A DNA stretch of 64,000 nucleotides. Source: Pleurotus ostreatus/Saccharomyces cerevisiae fusant. Taxonomy: Eukaryota; Opisthokonta. The first letter of the stretch is position 1; every line of letters starts with the position of its first letter. Of the stretch, positions 12,379 to 22,838 are shown in pieces. The DNA lies in assembly GCA_024196135.1 (NCBI GenBank), contig JAMQCK010000072.1, positions 30,442 to 94,441 on the forward strand, read 5' to 3'. The position numbers were made by a program, and so were the translations under genes. The notes below the pieces were generated by a model. That model ran no database searches. It was not told the DNA's origin and saw only the letters and a list, made by a program, of their open reading frames with translations.

Positions 12379-13016
12379 ACTGGCTTTTCTTCGTTACGAT
12401 CCGCTCCTTTGTTTGTTGATGTTACAGTAATTTTGCTTGCTTGTATGCTTCTTCGGTCTTCGAATGCCCCTGCTTCCTCGCCCTTTGAACGTTACCTCAC
12501 CTTTTGAACTCTTCCTACTCTACCCTAAACCCCCATCCGCAGGTGCGGGATCTGTCGTTCGTTCGTTTGTCTATTTTCTCTGCTTTCCTTTGCCATTCAC
12601 GTCTATATGCTCATACCCCTCGGGACTGTCTGTACGTAGCGCAAATGTACTTTTATACAGCATATACTTATAGTAGAATAACGTTATTCTGCAGAGTCGA
12701 AACGAAGTTCCGTTCCAGTGAGTCGTAGACCATAATGCGCGAAGAGCTGAGTCCGAGAACATAATTCAAGAGCCGCGTTCCAAGAAAGCGAAAGAGAGGT
12801 TCGAGTTCGAAGAGAGAAAGGTTCGAAGCGAGAAGAGACGTCTATCCGAGAAGGCAGCGAGCGAGTTCGTAGCGAGACACGGAGGGAGTGCGTTCCAGAT
12901 CAGCGAGGTACGCGAGACGGGCGGAAGACACCAGCAGATCTTGAAGCACTCGCGGGGAAAGCTGAAATTTCTCGTTAGCATACACGCCACCAGCATATAC
13001 TCATGTATCGCAACGA
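12379..13016. other. 3' flanks of two convergent genes
   Basis: Region between the stop codons of the plus-strand 1,033-aa gene and the minus-strand HEI10 gene. It presumably holds both 3' UTRs. Short GTTCGAAG-type repeats occur near 12800-12830. No gene seen. Confidence 0.45.
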
Positions 13017-14798
13017 TCAAAACGCACCATTCGACTGCATCCTCGGACGCGTAGCGCTCGACATCGCGCGACCCCAGGAGCCGGCCTGATTTGTCGACAG
13101 TCCTTGCTGCGCCGTCATCGAGTGCCGAGGCTGTTGCTGTTGCCCAGGCATGAGCATCTCCCGCACCGAGTCCGCATCGTGCATGCTCTCTGAGCGGTCG
13201 GAGACGTTGCCAGAGTACGAGACGTTGCCGTTGTTGGGGTGCGAGCCGTTGATGTTGCCGGATTCGTGCTGCGCGACGAAGGACTGGCGGTGCGGCTTGT
13301 GGCGTTGCTGGGCTTGCTGAGGGACTTGCTGTTGCTGGTTTATCCACGCGCTTTGCGTCCGACCGGCGAAGGCATTTGCAGTGCGCGCGACGAGGGGCGT
13401 GCGCTGGATCTACAACGACACGTTCGTTCGTTCGTTCGTGCGTTCGTTCAGCGTAAGCACATAAACAAAACCACGGACCCCGCTAGCCTCCATCCCGCCC
13501 ACGACCTCCTCGATGTTGACAGAGTTCCCGGGATTGCCGCCGAAGTTGCGCTGCCGCGCGTGTTGATATTCTTCGCGCCCCGCATTGGCGGCTGCTGCTG
13601 CCATGGGATCTGGCGTAGCAGAGGGGAGCAGAGCTTTGCGCTTGAGCTTGTCGAAGTGCGCCTAGAAGAGAAGGATGGCAGGAAGTACGCGGAGCAAGAG
13701 AAAGGCGCGCGTGCCTTGAGTTTTTGGTACTCCTTGTCCCGCTCGCGCTGTGCTTCTTGTAGGTCGCGCGTCTTGCGCCGCTCGAGCTCGAGTTCGCGTT
13801 GGAGTTCTTCGCCAAGTGAGGTAGGGGCTAGGTAGATGGCGCGAAAAGCTACTCACCGTTCGTCTTGTCATTGAGGAGGTTGATTTCGCCGTTGGCTAAG
13901 ATGTGTGAGCGTGTACTATCAGCCTCCTCGCGGCCTTCGCACCTTCGCGAACGACGTTATCCAGCTGCTTCTGTAGTTGCGCGTTCTTGTCAGTCAGGTT
14001 TCGCACGACGGCCTGCTGGAACGAGCTGTCCGTGCGTGAGATCTCACGGCGCCACGGGACACGCGCGGCCTACTTCTCTTGATGAATCTGATACTGCCAG
14101 AAGGAAATGGCGCTGGACGGCTTCGTCAAGGCATTGCTGGAAGGACATGTCCTGACTCACCGGCTGCAGATCTCTAATATAATCGAGGGCGAGAGGCCGG
14201 AAAGGACGGACTGCGTGAATGTGAGCGACGCATCGAATGGAGATCCCGCGCGCACGCACCGTCTTGTAATCATTTGAGGGGCGCAGAGAACAAACCTGGG
14301 GGAGCCTGTTTTAGCTGGAGAAGGACGCGTGGATGTTGTACTCACGACGACGTCGTCACTTGCGAGATGACACGCTTGTCAGCTAGTCGACATGACTGAG
14401 TAGGGGAGAGCAATTCACGGTTCCGTCAAAGCGGTTTCGCAGGCTAGAGGTGGGTGATCAGTCAGATGACAACGTGATAGATGTATGCAGACGCGCCTGG
14501 GCATAGTCGTGCTGCGGTAAAAAGTTCGTTCGCGCATTCCACTGGGCAAGGAGGTTCGTGAAGAGCCGATGTATGCGCCGCAGGAGCGTACCGCAGAAGA
14601 TGTGGGAACCTGATCGCGGGTAAGTTATTTGAGTAAAGCGATTGCCGCGCGGTGCATATGGGGCCCGTACATGTAGTCTGTGGGGAATGCCAGCTCAATA
14701 GGTGTTCTCGGCGTCCCAGGCAGAGCACGCACCACAACGGCCTTGTCCGTTAAGGACTTGCGGCACGTCAAGCGGTTGCACTTGAGGTCCGTGTCCAT
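13017..14798 (-). CDS. HEI10: HEI10 / CCNB1IP1-type meiotic RING protein
   Basis: A multi-exon minus-strand gene beginning with ATG at 14798-14796. The first exons are 14798-14733, a 7-nt exon 14677-14671, 14609-14592, 14541-14497, 14443-14419, 14358-14346, 14295-14260 and 14210-14161; further exons run down to the stop at 13017. Together they encode a C3HC4 RING (C7, C12, C25, H27, C30, C33, C44, C47) with CSHIFC and CPAC intact. The family signature SVLSGLSPSIILEICSRAIS, a QYQIHQE segment, a coiled coil (NLTDKNAQLQKQLDNVVREA and onward) and a Gln/Ser-rich tail ending RPRMQSNGAF follow. HEI10 is an E3 ubiquitin/SUMO-type ligase of the synaptonemal complex that designates meiotic crossovers. 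Confidence 0.9.
13421..13449. repeat. (TTCG)n microsatellite inside a HEI10 intron
   Basis: About seven copies of TTCG/CGTT with one G-for-T-type interruption, lying in the intron before the last HEI10 exon. Length polymorphism is likely; no function is implied. Confidence 0.8.
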
Positions 14799-15240
14799 GT
14801 CGTGGTTTCTATGGATATCGCTCGGATATGGTGGTATAGAGCAAGATGCGGGTAGAGAGCACAACGGATCGAGAACAGGAGGCGCGTCGTTTGTTCTTGT
14901 TTATCGAGGCCAGATCGGGTAATCGTCGGCGCGGCTGGGCACAGCTTGTCCTCTCACTTGCGCGCTTTCCCCTCTGCTTGATAGCCCCTCTGGCGTCTTT
15001 GGTCCACAGCACTGAAAGGCCTAGGTCATAGCTATGGTCGCGCGAAGCAAGTAGCCAGTCAAATTGGCTGGCATTATGGCAAGTCACGCGCTTGGTCTCG
15101 CGTGCTCGGGCGTGTCGATCATCGATCAAAGAAGTCTCGAGGGCACACCGGATTGAACCCCGCAGCTTCCGAACCTCGACGTTGTTCATGCACACCTGCT
15201 GCGTCCCAGGGCCATAGCTAACTGGTTCAAAGTACTCTCA
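14799..15240. other. 5' flank of HEI10
   Basis: Upstream region of the minus-strand HEI10 gene. A GGTTCAATCC-like stretch near 15150 (minus strand) resembles a tRNA T-loop but has no pairing stem (see rejected items). No gene recognised. Confidence 0.4.
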
Positions 15241-16376
15241 TTTATCCTCAAGCCTCTCAGCACCAGGTAAGCACTTTCTTCCTGCAAAACTCGCCAAGGC
15301 AAGTAACAGACTACTGCTAGTGTTGTGTGATCCTTTGTCCGCTCTGGGCAATTTATCAAGATGGGGTTTTATCCAAAGAAGGCAGGAGCGCTATTGACTC
15401 CTAATTAGGAAGGTTTTTCGCTTTCAGTGGTTGTGATGCTCCTTCCATCTCTCTCAACCCCTGACTCAGTGCTCTGTAGGTATGTCCTGCTTCAGGTAGT
15501 AGGCACAACTGGTCTGTTTGGTCATGAGACATGTAAAGTCTAGAGCTTTGGCTATTTTCATGGCTAGAGCTTCAGGCACATGCTCCAGAGCACAATATTT
15601 CGCTTCCATGGCTACCATGTGCCTCTCCCCAAACCCCAAAAATGCGAGACCACCTGAGCCACGAGGTGATTTTCCAGATAAGCTGATAGGGGCTGATAAG
15701 GCCTAAATAGGCAATCCTCTATGGGTATAAAGGGGTCAAATGAATTTCCGCTTTTCCCTCCCCCTTCCTCTCCTGTAGTTGCTCTTACAGGTCTTGTAGG
15801 TGCTTCTAGTTGCCTACATGCTTGGAAGCTAATCCTCAGGTAGCAGAGGACTCCTGAAGGCTACAGAAAGGCCTCAAAAAGCGACATCATGAGTGGAGAT
15901 ACACAGCAGACTGGACACACAGACTTAGCCAGTGCTCAGAACACTCAATCAGCAAGTGTAGTCCATGCTACAAGTGTCTCTTCTTTGAGTAAAAGGGCAA
16001 AAAAGCGCACTGTAAGTAGGCATAGACCATCACTTAGTGACACTCCTTTTTGCTCATGCACAATGCAGAGCATCAGATGGCACAATTCAGAAACAATACA
16101 AAGATATGAAATATCAGCACCAGCATCATCAGTCCAGCACTATGTGCCTGATAGCAGCCTACCATCCCATACAGCAAGAGTAGAGACATACCAGAATTCA
16201 TCAGGAGGAGCGCTTCCAAGGTCACATGACCTTCAAAATAGCAACAACAGCATCTCCTCTCAGCATGCAATGCTGCTCAACTTACAGCAGTTTCTTGGCC
16301 AGAATGCACGTAGAGCCCATCTCAGAGGTATGAGGCACCCCCATACCATGGAGTCATCTAAAGACCATTTCCTCAG
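15241..16376. mobile_element. AT-rich block, probable degenerate LTR-retrotransposon relic
   Basis: Base composition drops sharply here and returns to GC-rich at about 16377. The block holds a TATAAAGGGG box at about 15726 and pyrimidine-rich runs around 15745-15775, as in LTR promoters. On the minus strand, around 15500-15620, a short frame reads like a decayed copia RNase H end (MEAKYCALEHVPEALAMKIA). No intact pol or clear LTR pair is present. The composition change is directly visible by eye; the retroelement origin is inference. Confidence 0.45.
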
Positions 16377-18451
16377 GCTTGGATGAAGCAACTGGCCTGA
16401 CAACTCGGCCGAGTTCGATGTCTTCCGGTCTTTCGGCATCTCCCGAGCCGCCGGCCGAAACCGGTCACGCGCCGGTCCGACTTATCAATGCGACCGACAC
16501 GCCTACGTCGAATGCCCTCCAGGACCCCACGAGCGATGGCCATTCAAGTGCAGAGGAAGAGGATTCAGCCAGCATCCGAGAGGCACGCCGTCTAGCAAAG
16601 GGGAAGTACCCTGCGCTTTGCACACCACCAGGATCGCCGGTCGGGACTTTCGGCGCAGCAACGTGCACCGCGAACAGTCCGGGCAACGCCAACGACGCGT
16701 ACGCTGGGCTCCCCGTGCACCCGCTCATCGTGGTGCCCGAGAAGGTGGTGGTGCACGGTGCATTGAAGGACGACACCTTGTCGGCGTCGGTTACGGAAGC
16801 CGCAGCCCTCAAGGACAACAGTCTGATCCCCGACGTCGCTGTCGTGCCCGAGAGCGAGTCCGAGGGCGGCGAGACTGAAGACGAGCATGACGAGCTCCTG
16901 CCGACGGACGATTCCGATGCGGTTGATGATGAGCGGGACGACGTCTCGCACGTGTCTAATAGCGAGGACGAGCGGGAGGAGTTGCGCTGGGGCACCGCGC
17001 CGCCTGGGGAAGAGGACATCGCGCGCGCAACGCAGGGCACAACGGCGGTGGACAGCGAGCACGACGCGACGGATCTACTAGCCCGACTCGACGACGCGCT
17101 GGCTTTGAACGGGCCGCCGGCGAATCCTCCGACCGAAAGCGAACTCTTTGGCCCCCCCGAGCAGCCACACACCCCGTCGTCTAGTCCCGGAAAGCCACGC
17201 TACAGCGAGGCCACTCTCCGCCGCTTGCAGGAAAGCGAGGCGCACCGCGAGGAGCTTCGCCGCCAGAAGTACGAGGCGGCGAAGGCGGAACGTACGCGCG
17301 TCGACGCCTTTCGACTCGACGCCCTCGCTAACAGCCTCACGAGCGCCTTCGGAGCGACAAGTAGCGCGAAAAATGGCGAGATGCCGGTCGACATCGCGGC
17401 ACTTTTGGCCCAGGCAAGCCCGCACCCGCCTTCGCGCGACGCCTCTCCCGCCGTGCCCTTCACGCGGTCGGGGGCGCCTTCTCCGGCGTCGTCGCAGTCC
17501 GCGGTCGAGCTCTCGCCACCGCGGGCTGTCGACCCCGATGTTTCCTTCGCTCGACCGTCGCCTGAATCACCGTCACCCAATGGACGCAGCAAGGCCCCGC
17601 GCTGGCCGCTCCCGCAGCGAAAGCGTCCGCGCGAGGCGCAAGAGGGGTCGTCGGTACCTCCGGTGATCGTGGCCGCAGATGTGCAAAGCGTCGCGCATCG
17701 CCCACGCATCCCCCTTCCCTCGCGTCGGCGGACCCAGCGCGCGCAGGAGAACGACGCCGCGGGGCGGGTGGCGCACGCAGGAAACTCCCACGAGGCAACG
17801 TCGGCGGCGGCGCTTGTTGTCGAACAACGGCTGGAGGGTGAAGTAGGTTCCGCTACTGAGCCCTCCACAAAGAGGGCAAAGGTCGAGAAGATCATCACGC
17901 ATCCGGCCGTCAAGGCAGAGGGCGTAAAGAAAAAGAAGGTCAAGACGGAGAGAGTCAAGAAGGAGAAGTCCAAGACGAAGAAGGCCCGCGACGCACGAGT
18001 CGCTCGTGCGAGCATCGCGCTGACCCGCGCAAGCTCGTCCCGCGTCCCACCCGCCCGCGCAAGCTCGTCTCGCGTCCCGCCCCCCCGCGACACCCCTGCA
18101 GTGAGGATCCATCGCGGTCCCCTCCTGACCTGGGTGATCGAGTGGGTCAACCAGCTCGAACGGATGGTATTCCTCCTCGAGTCGAAGAAGACGGCCAACG
18201 ACCTCCCGGACGACCTGCTCCTCGTCCTCGCCACGATCACCGCACACGTGAATCATCCGGATTTCACAGTGCACACGAAGGACGGCTTCATGTTGGTGCA
18301 GTGCAAGAAACTCGTAGCGCTGCTGCATAGGCTACGGGAGGATGCCTTCTGGGAGGAGCACGTCCAACGCCCAGAGGCATGGGGACCGCACCGACAGCAA
18401 GTAGCGGTGTTGTTGCATCTTTTGCGTCGAACGTGGTTTCCTAAGAGTTGA
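15889..18451 (+). CDS. Lineage-specific protein, possibly a chimera of AT-rich exon 1 and GC-rich exon 2
   Basis: Exon 2 (16377-18451) is one long open frame with Ser/Pro-rich and acidic stretches, a Lys-rich basic block (about 17900-18000), and a repeated RASSSRVPP unit. The C-terminal ~110 residues are helix-rich (LLTWVIEWVNQLERMVFLLE onward). A GTATGA donor at 16328 and a TTTCCTCAG acceptor ending at 16376 join it in frame to the AT-rich frame 15889-16327, giving 837 aa. Alternatively translation starts at the in-frame ATG 16418, for about 677 aa. No known domain is recognised. Nuclear location is suggested only by the basic block. Confidence 0.6.
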
Positions 18452-19485
18452 AGGGTGGAGGATACGTGAGACACGGCGACATTTTTCTTGCTCGGCACAC
18501 CGCCGCTGCGCGGGCAGCTGCCTCGCTCGTACTTTCTTGATATCTTCGTTGTTGCGGTCGCAGCTGAAAAGCCGCTCAGTCGCTCTATACATCTTGAATG
18601 CACACCGAAGACGAACAATATAGATACACTTACAGTTTGTTAATCTTGTAGACAATTGTTCCCTTGCTTGTACTCGTACTCCTTGCCACTATCTCTTGAT
18701 ATCTACTGTGTTGATTCCCTCGAAAGACGAGACAGGGCGTCAGGAGAGACGAAGGGCGTGTCCTACGACTGCGTCGGTTCCGAGGTCAGGGCTTCGGCGT
18801 TGAGCGACTCTATAACCTATTTCCGTGTTGCATTGCGCCTGGAGAGGGAACTGGTGAGCCCCGCGCGCACGCTAACGAGCTCGTGCTCAAGCAGTGGAGG
18901 CACCATGGTGGTCGAAGGCAAGAGACGTTTTGGCGCCGCACAACATAATAGCGTGACGTTCATGTCTCGTCACATCCGCTCACCTTCCGTTCACGGCTGG
19001 AACAAGGAGAAATGGAGGGCTTCCGCATCTGGCCGGAGAGCCATTTCATATCCATGCAAAGGGCTCCCCTCGCCTCGCACGGATATGGAAGGTTTCCCCA
19101 AGGTAGCCCTTCCATATTTGGGCGAAGAGGAGAGGGACGTGCCGCGTCCGGCGGATGGCTCGTCTGATGGACTGGGTAGAGGCAAAGCCAACCGAGCTGC
19201 ATATGTGGAACGTGAGGCATTGATTGCGCGGAATATGCAAGGTGTATGAGGATATAAATTGGGCGTGCGTAGCGGATAGCTGGTCATTAGTGTGCAGTGG
19301 GTAGTAGTACAGTGCGAATGATAAATAACGATTCCAAGAAAGCGGTCGAGGGTCCATTCGAGGCGGCTCAGGCAAGTGAGGCGACCCATGTCGCTGGCGC
19401 AGGGGGAGTATGATGCAGGCAAGGGAGAAGGGGGCGGCAGACAAATACGCATGCACGCGAAGGAGCAGCCACCCTCCCCTCGTCC
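18452..19485. other. intergenic region between convergent genes
   Basis: About 1 kb between two stop codons. Frames here are short and show no conserved pattern. It contains a 10-bp perfect inverted repeat at 19083-19117, listed separately. Confidence 0.45.
19083..19117. repeat. inverted repeat with hairpin potential
   Basis: ATATGGAAGG at 19083-19092 is repeated inverted as CCTTCCATAT at 19108-19117 around a 15-nt spacer. It lies downstream of both flanking genes. Function unknown. Confidence 0.6.
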
Positions 19486-21341
19486 TCACAGCTTCAGCGA
19501 CTCGGGGAAGTCGTCTGGGAAGCTGCCTTCGCCAGCGTACAATCCCAGAGAAAAGTCTGAGCCAAATGAGTCGTCGAGGCCGGCCTGCGAATCGTCGATT
19601 TCGGCCTGCGAGCCACCTGTCTGCACCTGCGAGTCATCATCTTGCGTCTGTGACGCCTCTTCGGCGTCCCCTCCTGCCTGCTTAACACTGGCGGCCCCGC
19701 CTCCGCGTTCGTCGTGTGCTTCACGTCGTTCATCCTCCCGGTACTGAGCATTCGCAGGTACGTCGTCATTGTCCATCGTATCGTGCGCCGCAGTCGTCGT
19801 ATCGTCCTCCACATCCGTCCCATCATGCACAACATTCCTCCTCAGGTGCGCAAAATCCTCCGGCCTCCAGTTATCGCAAGTCATCGGCTGTGTCTGGCTC
19901 TCCATCGGCGGAGCGTTGTCCTGGGCCTTCGACGGCGGAGCGTTATACTGAGCCTTCGACGACCGCCGCTTCGGCCACTTCTCGATGTCATCATACGTCC
20001 CCGGGATCGTCTCTGTGATCTGGGTGGAGGTCTGGGAAGGGATGTCCACCTCTGCAGGATTGTCCCAGTCGTCTGCAGGTTTGTCCTCTTCTGCATGTTC
20101 GTTCTCTTCTGCGTGTTCGTTCTCCTCTCCAGGCTTGTCCCCCGCAGTTTTCGAGTTGTACAAGAGGTCGTAGGTGCTGGGCTCGGTCTCCGTGTACTGC
20201 GAGAGGGGGCGAGAGGGCGGTGAGCCGGGAGGGGAGGAGGCGAGTTGACGGTGTGGAGAGGAGAGGAGCTGCCGATGAGGGGACGAGACTGACTGCCGAC
20301 GCGGGGATGAGAGAGGCTGTGAGCTAGGGAACAAGCGCTGGTACGAGGTGTCTTCGTCCGCAACGCTCGAGGCGACTTCGTGTCGGGACACTGGCTTGAC
20401 TGGCGATGCTTTGACCGGCGACCTTGGCTTGACGGGTGACCCTGGTTTAACGGGGGACGCGCTGTATATGCATGAGCTACACCGAACATCTCGTCATGAT
20501 AGTTCACATACCTGCGCGACCTCCACCCCAGGAGCGGGAAGCGCTCCTGAGATTGCGACGTGCCCACGCAGTCGTCCGAGTCCAACGCATTGGGAGACTG
20601 CGACGAGGGCACCTCGTCGCCCCAATGGCGCCGCGAGACGGGCGTGCGCGGGACCTTGAAGACGATGTCGTCCAGCTGTTCGGATGAGGCCGGCTTGCGC
20701 GGGGATCGCAGCAGGTCCTGCGTGGGTTGAGAAGACGGGACGATCTCCTCGGAAAGTCTGAAGGGAAACTTGAAGGGAGGGCTGCTCGGGGGATCCTGCG
20801 AGGACTCGGGTCCCGGAGGAGGCGACTCGCGCGAGGTGCGCCGACGAGGGAGAGTGACCGGAGTAGGCAGAGCATGGCGGTCGGGAACCTTCTTCGTCGC
20901 AGCAGCTGCGCGAGCATCGCCAGCGGTCTGTCGCTTCTCCGGCGGCTGGCCCGTGAGTGGGGGCGTATGCAGAGTGAGGGCGCTGATCTTCGATCCGATG
21001 GGCGTGCTGAGCGAGGTGCCTGCGTCCAGCAGTAGCGGCTTCGAGCTGCTCCTCTCGAGACCGATACTCGGAGGCGAGACGGACGACGAGGGCCCTACTT
21101 CCCGGCCGCTCGCTACCGCTGATTCATCGACTCGGTTGGCGACTACTGGTGCCGCTTTCTTGCCCTTGTTCGCAGTGACAGTGCTCCGTAGGACAGAGGT
21201 AGAGGCCTTGCTTGACCCAGCTTTGCGCGCCTTTGCGTCGGGCGACTCGTCCGCCTCTTCTTGTTCTCGCCGTCGTTTGCGCCCGCGTTTGTTCTCCTTC
21301 AGCGGCTTGAAGAACTCCGTGATCGGGCGGTCGACGCCCAT
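19486..21341 (-). CDS. Uncharacterised disordered protein with PIP-box-like N-terminus and SPVK repeats
   Basis: Two exons (21341-20512 and 20461-19486, 50-bp GTATGT intron) give 601 aa. The preferred start is MGVDRPITEFFKPL. The run D-R-P-I-T-E-F-F fits the PCNA-interacting PIP box (QxxIxxFF) except that Asp replaces Gln, and basic residues (KRGRKRRR) follow closely, as they often do in PIP-degron proteins. The rest is disordered and rich in SP/TP sites. Exon 2 opens with a tandem series of SPVK(P/A) units, a CDK-like pattern, and has an acidic C-terminus. It is transcribed divergently from dUTPase 298 bp away. A replication- or repair-linked role is inference; the family is not recognised. 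Confidence 0.75.
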
Positions 21342-21468
21342 CGCGGAGGTTGGGGTCAGAGAGACGTCGTGAGGTAGGTGGTAAGGGAGAAAGAAGGACG
21401 AGCGCCGGGTTTTACTCAAGCTCTGACGCTGTGGCCATCAAGTGGCGGACCACTGAAAGGCCCGCTCG

Positions 21469-21552
21469 ACGCGTCGCGTCACACCACCGTGACGCGCGCG
21501 TGCATAATTACGCCTGTTTGCTGCAAGCCAACAAAAGACGCGTCGGACGCGT
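21469..21552. promoter_or_regulatory. Three ACGCGT (MCB-type) boxes in a divergent promoter
   Basis: ACGCGT occurs at 21469-21474, 21538-21543 and 21547-21552, between the divergent PIP-box-like gene and dUTPase. MluI cell-cycle boxes are bound by fungal MBF (Mbp1/Swi6 class) and drive G1/S genes, of which dUTPase is a classical type. Three sites in ~84 bp are more than expected even in GC-rich DNA. Confidence 0.65.
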
Positions 21553-21639
21553 CGTGTCTTCTTCACTCTTCCCCTCACCTCGAAGCATTCGTCCTCCCTC
21601 GGCATCCCTACCCCCCACCTGCCTGCTCACCTTCGACCC

Positions 21640-22481
21640 ATGACCAACGACACCCTCGCCGTGAACACCAACACACCCGCCACTTCTTCTGCCCCTTCCC
21701 CCTCGAAAAAGCGCCGCATGTCTGACTCCGCCGACGCGCCGACCCTCGCGCCGATCGCGAACCTCCTCATCAAGCGCCACTCGGAGAATGCGCGTCTCCC
21801 GACGCGTGGGTCTCCTCTAGCGGCGGGCTATGATATGTATAGGTGCGTGAACGTTTTCTGTCATGCGTTGGGGAAGGGGAGTGGGAAAGGAAAGTGCGCC
21901 CCAAGCTGACCTAGCTACACAGTGCCGAAAAGACAGTCGTGCCCGCGCACGGGAAGGTCCTCGTCGACACGGGGATCTCTGTCGCGGTGCCCGCGGGCAC
22001 CAACGGACGCGTCGCGCCGAGGAGTGGATTGGGTGAGTGGCTGCTCGTGCTATGCTCCTTTTCCTCTTCGTGTTTGTCCTTTGATCTCCATAACCAATGC
22101 TGACGCTTCTTCCCAGCCTCCAAATTCATGATCGACACCGGCGCGGGCGTGATCGACGCGGACTACCGCGGCAAGGTCTTCGTGCTGCTGTTTAACTATT
22201 CGGATCAGGATTTCAAGAGTGCGTGTATACCCTACCCCATGAACCTTGGAATGCAATGCTGATGTTACTCGTTCGTAGTCGAGGTAGGCGACCGGATAGC
22301 GCAGCTCATCCTCGAGAGGATTGTGAACCCGGATGTGATGGAGGTTCAGGTGAGCTCCGTTTTCTTGTTCAGTTCGTATCGCGGACAATGTCGCTAATGC
22401 TATACGCAGGACCTCGACGAGACTCTCCGCGGCGCTGGCGGATTCGGCTCTACTGGTGGTCATACCGGTCTCGCTGCGTAG
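21640..22481 (+). CDS. DUT1: dUTP pyrophosphatase (dUTPase)
   Basis: Five exons (21640-21842, 21923-22032, 22117-22218, 22279-22349, 22410-22481) give 185 aa. The enzyme hydrolyses dUTP to dUMP and pyrophosphate, keeping uracil out of DNA. All five trimeric dUTPase motifs are visible: [40 protein letters not shown] and the C-terminal [10 protein letters not shown], whose Phe closes over the base. An N-terminal ~45-residue Ser/Pro/Thr extension with KKRR could be a nuclear signal. MCB boxes upstream suggest S-phase expression. Confidence 0.97.
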
Positions 22482-22838
22482 ACCACCAATGTTGCCCATC
22501 CTCGTCTCTTCTCTGTTGCTCAATGTAATGTCTTGTGTATCTTGAACCTACCAGTTCGCTTTCTTGTACCCAGCGGAAGGACGAGATGATTCTCATACCA
22601 AAGCCACAACAAGAGTATCAACAGAAATGGTCATACCATCCGATAGTCCATACAGGCAGGTATTCTTGTACAGGATCCACGGTCGAGAAGCAGTCCTTCA
22701 AAACTATCCTTGTTCGTTGTGCCCGCGTTATGCGGGCGATCCGCTCACTTCAGTGTTCATCTTCCCTCTCCTTCATTTGCGTTCTCTCCCCATCCTTCAA
22801 CTTAACACCCCTCACGCCCCTCAACCCCTCACTCCCCC
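22482..22838. other. 3' flanks of convergent dUTPase and MPO1 genes
   Basis: About 357 bp of terminator-side sequence, with a pyrimidine-rich stretch before the MPO1 stop codon. No gene seen. Confidence 0.45.

Noticed and set aside
14729..14733. Alternative HEI10 exon 1 end at a GTGCTC donor giving VVVRSHIFC
   Set aside because: It loses the third RING cysteine; the 7-nt microexon gives the conserved TTCSHIFC with better splice sites.
15130..15215. Minus-strand tRNA suggested by GGGGTTCAATCC
   Set aside because: The flanking five bases on each side of the loop do not pair (two G-G mismatches) and no matching acceptor stem is found upstream.
16379..16385. Start of the GC-rich gene at a TTG codon (16379)
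   Set aside because: TTG starts are not expected in this nuclear gene; either the upstream exon or ATG 16418 supplies the start.
18656..19249. 197-aa plus-strand frame and overlapping minus frames
   Set aside because: Mutually overlapping frames with no conserved blocks; lies between two convergent stop codons.
20440..20520. Read-through of exon 1 of the PIP-like gene to 19881
   Set aside because: The frame beyond 20512 becomes Arg/Ser shadow sequence; a 50-bp GTATGT...ACAG intron restores the SPVK-repeat frame instead.
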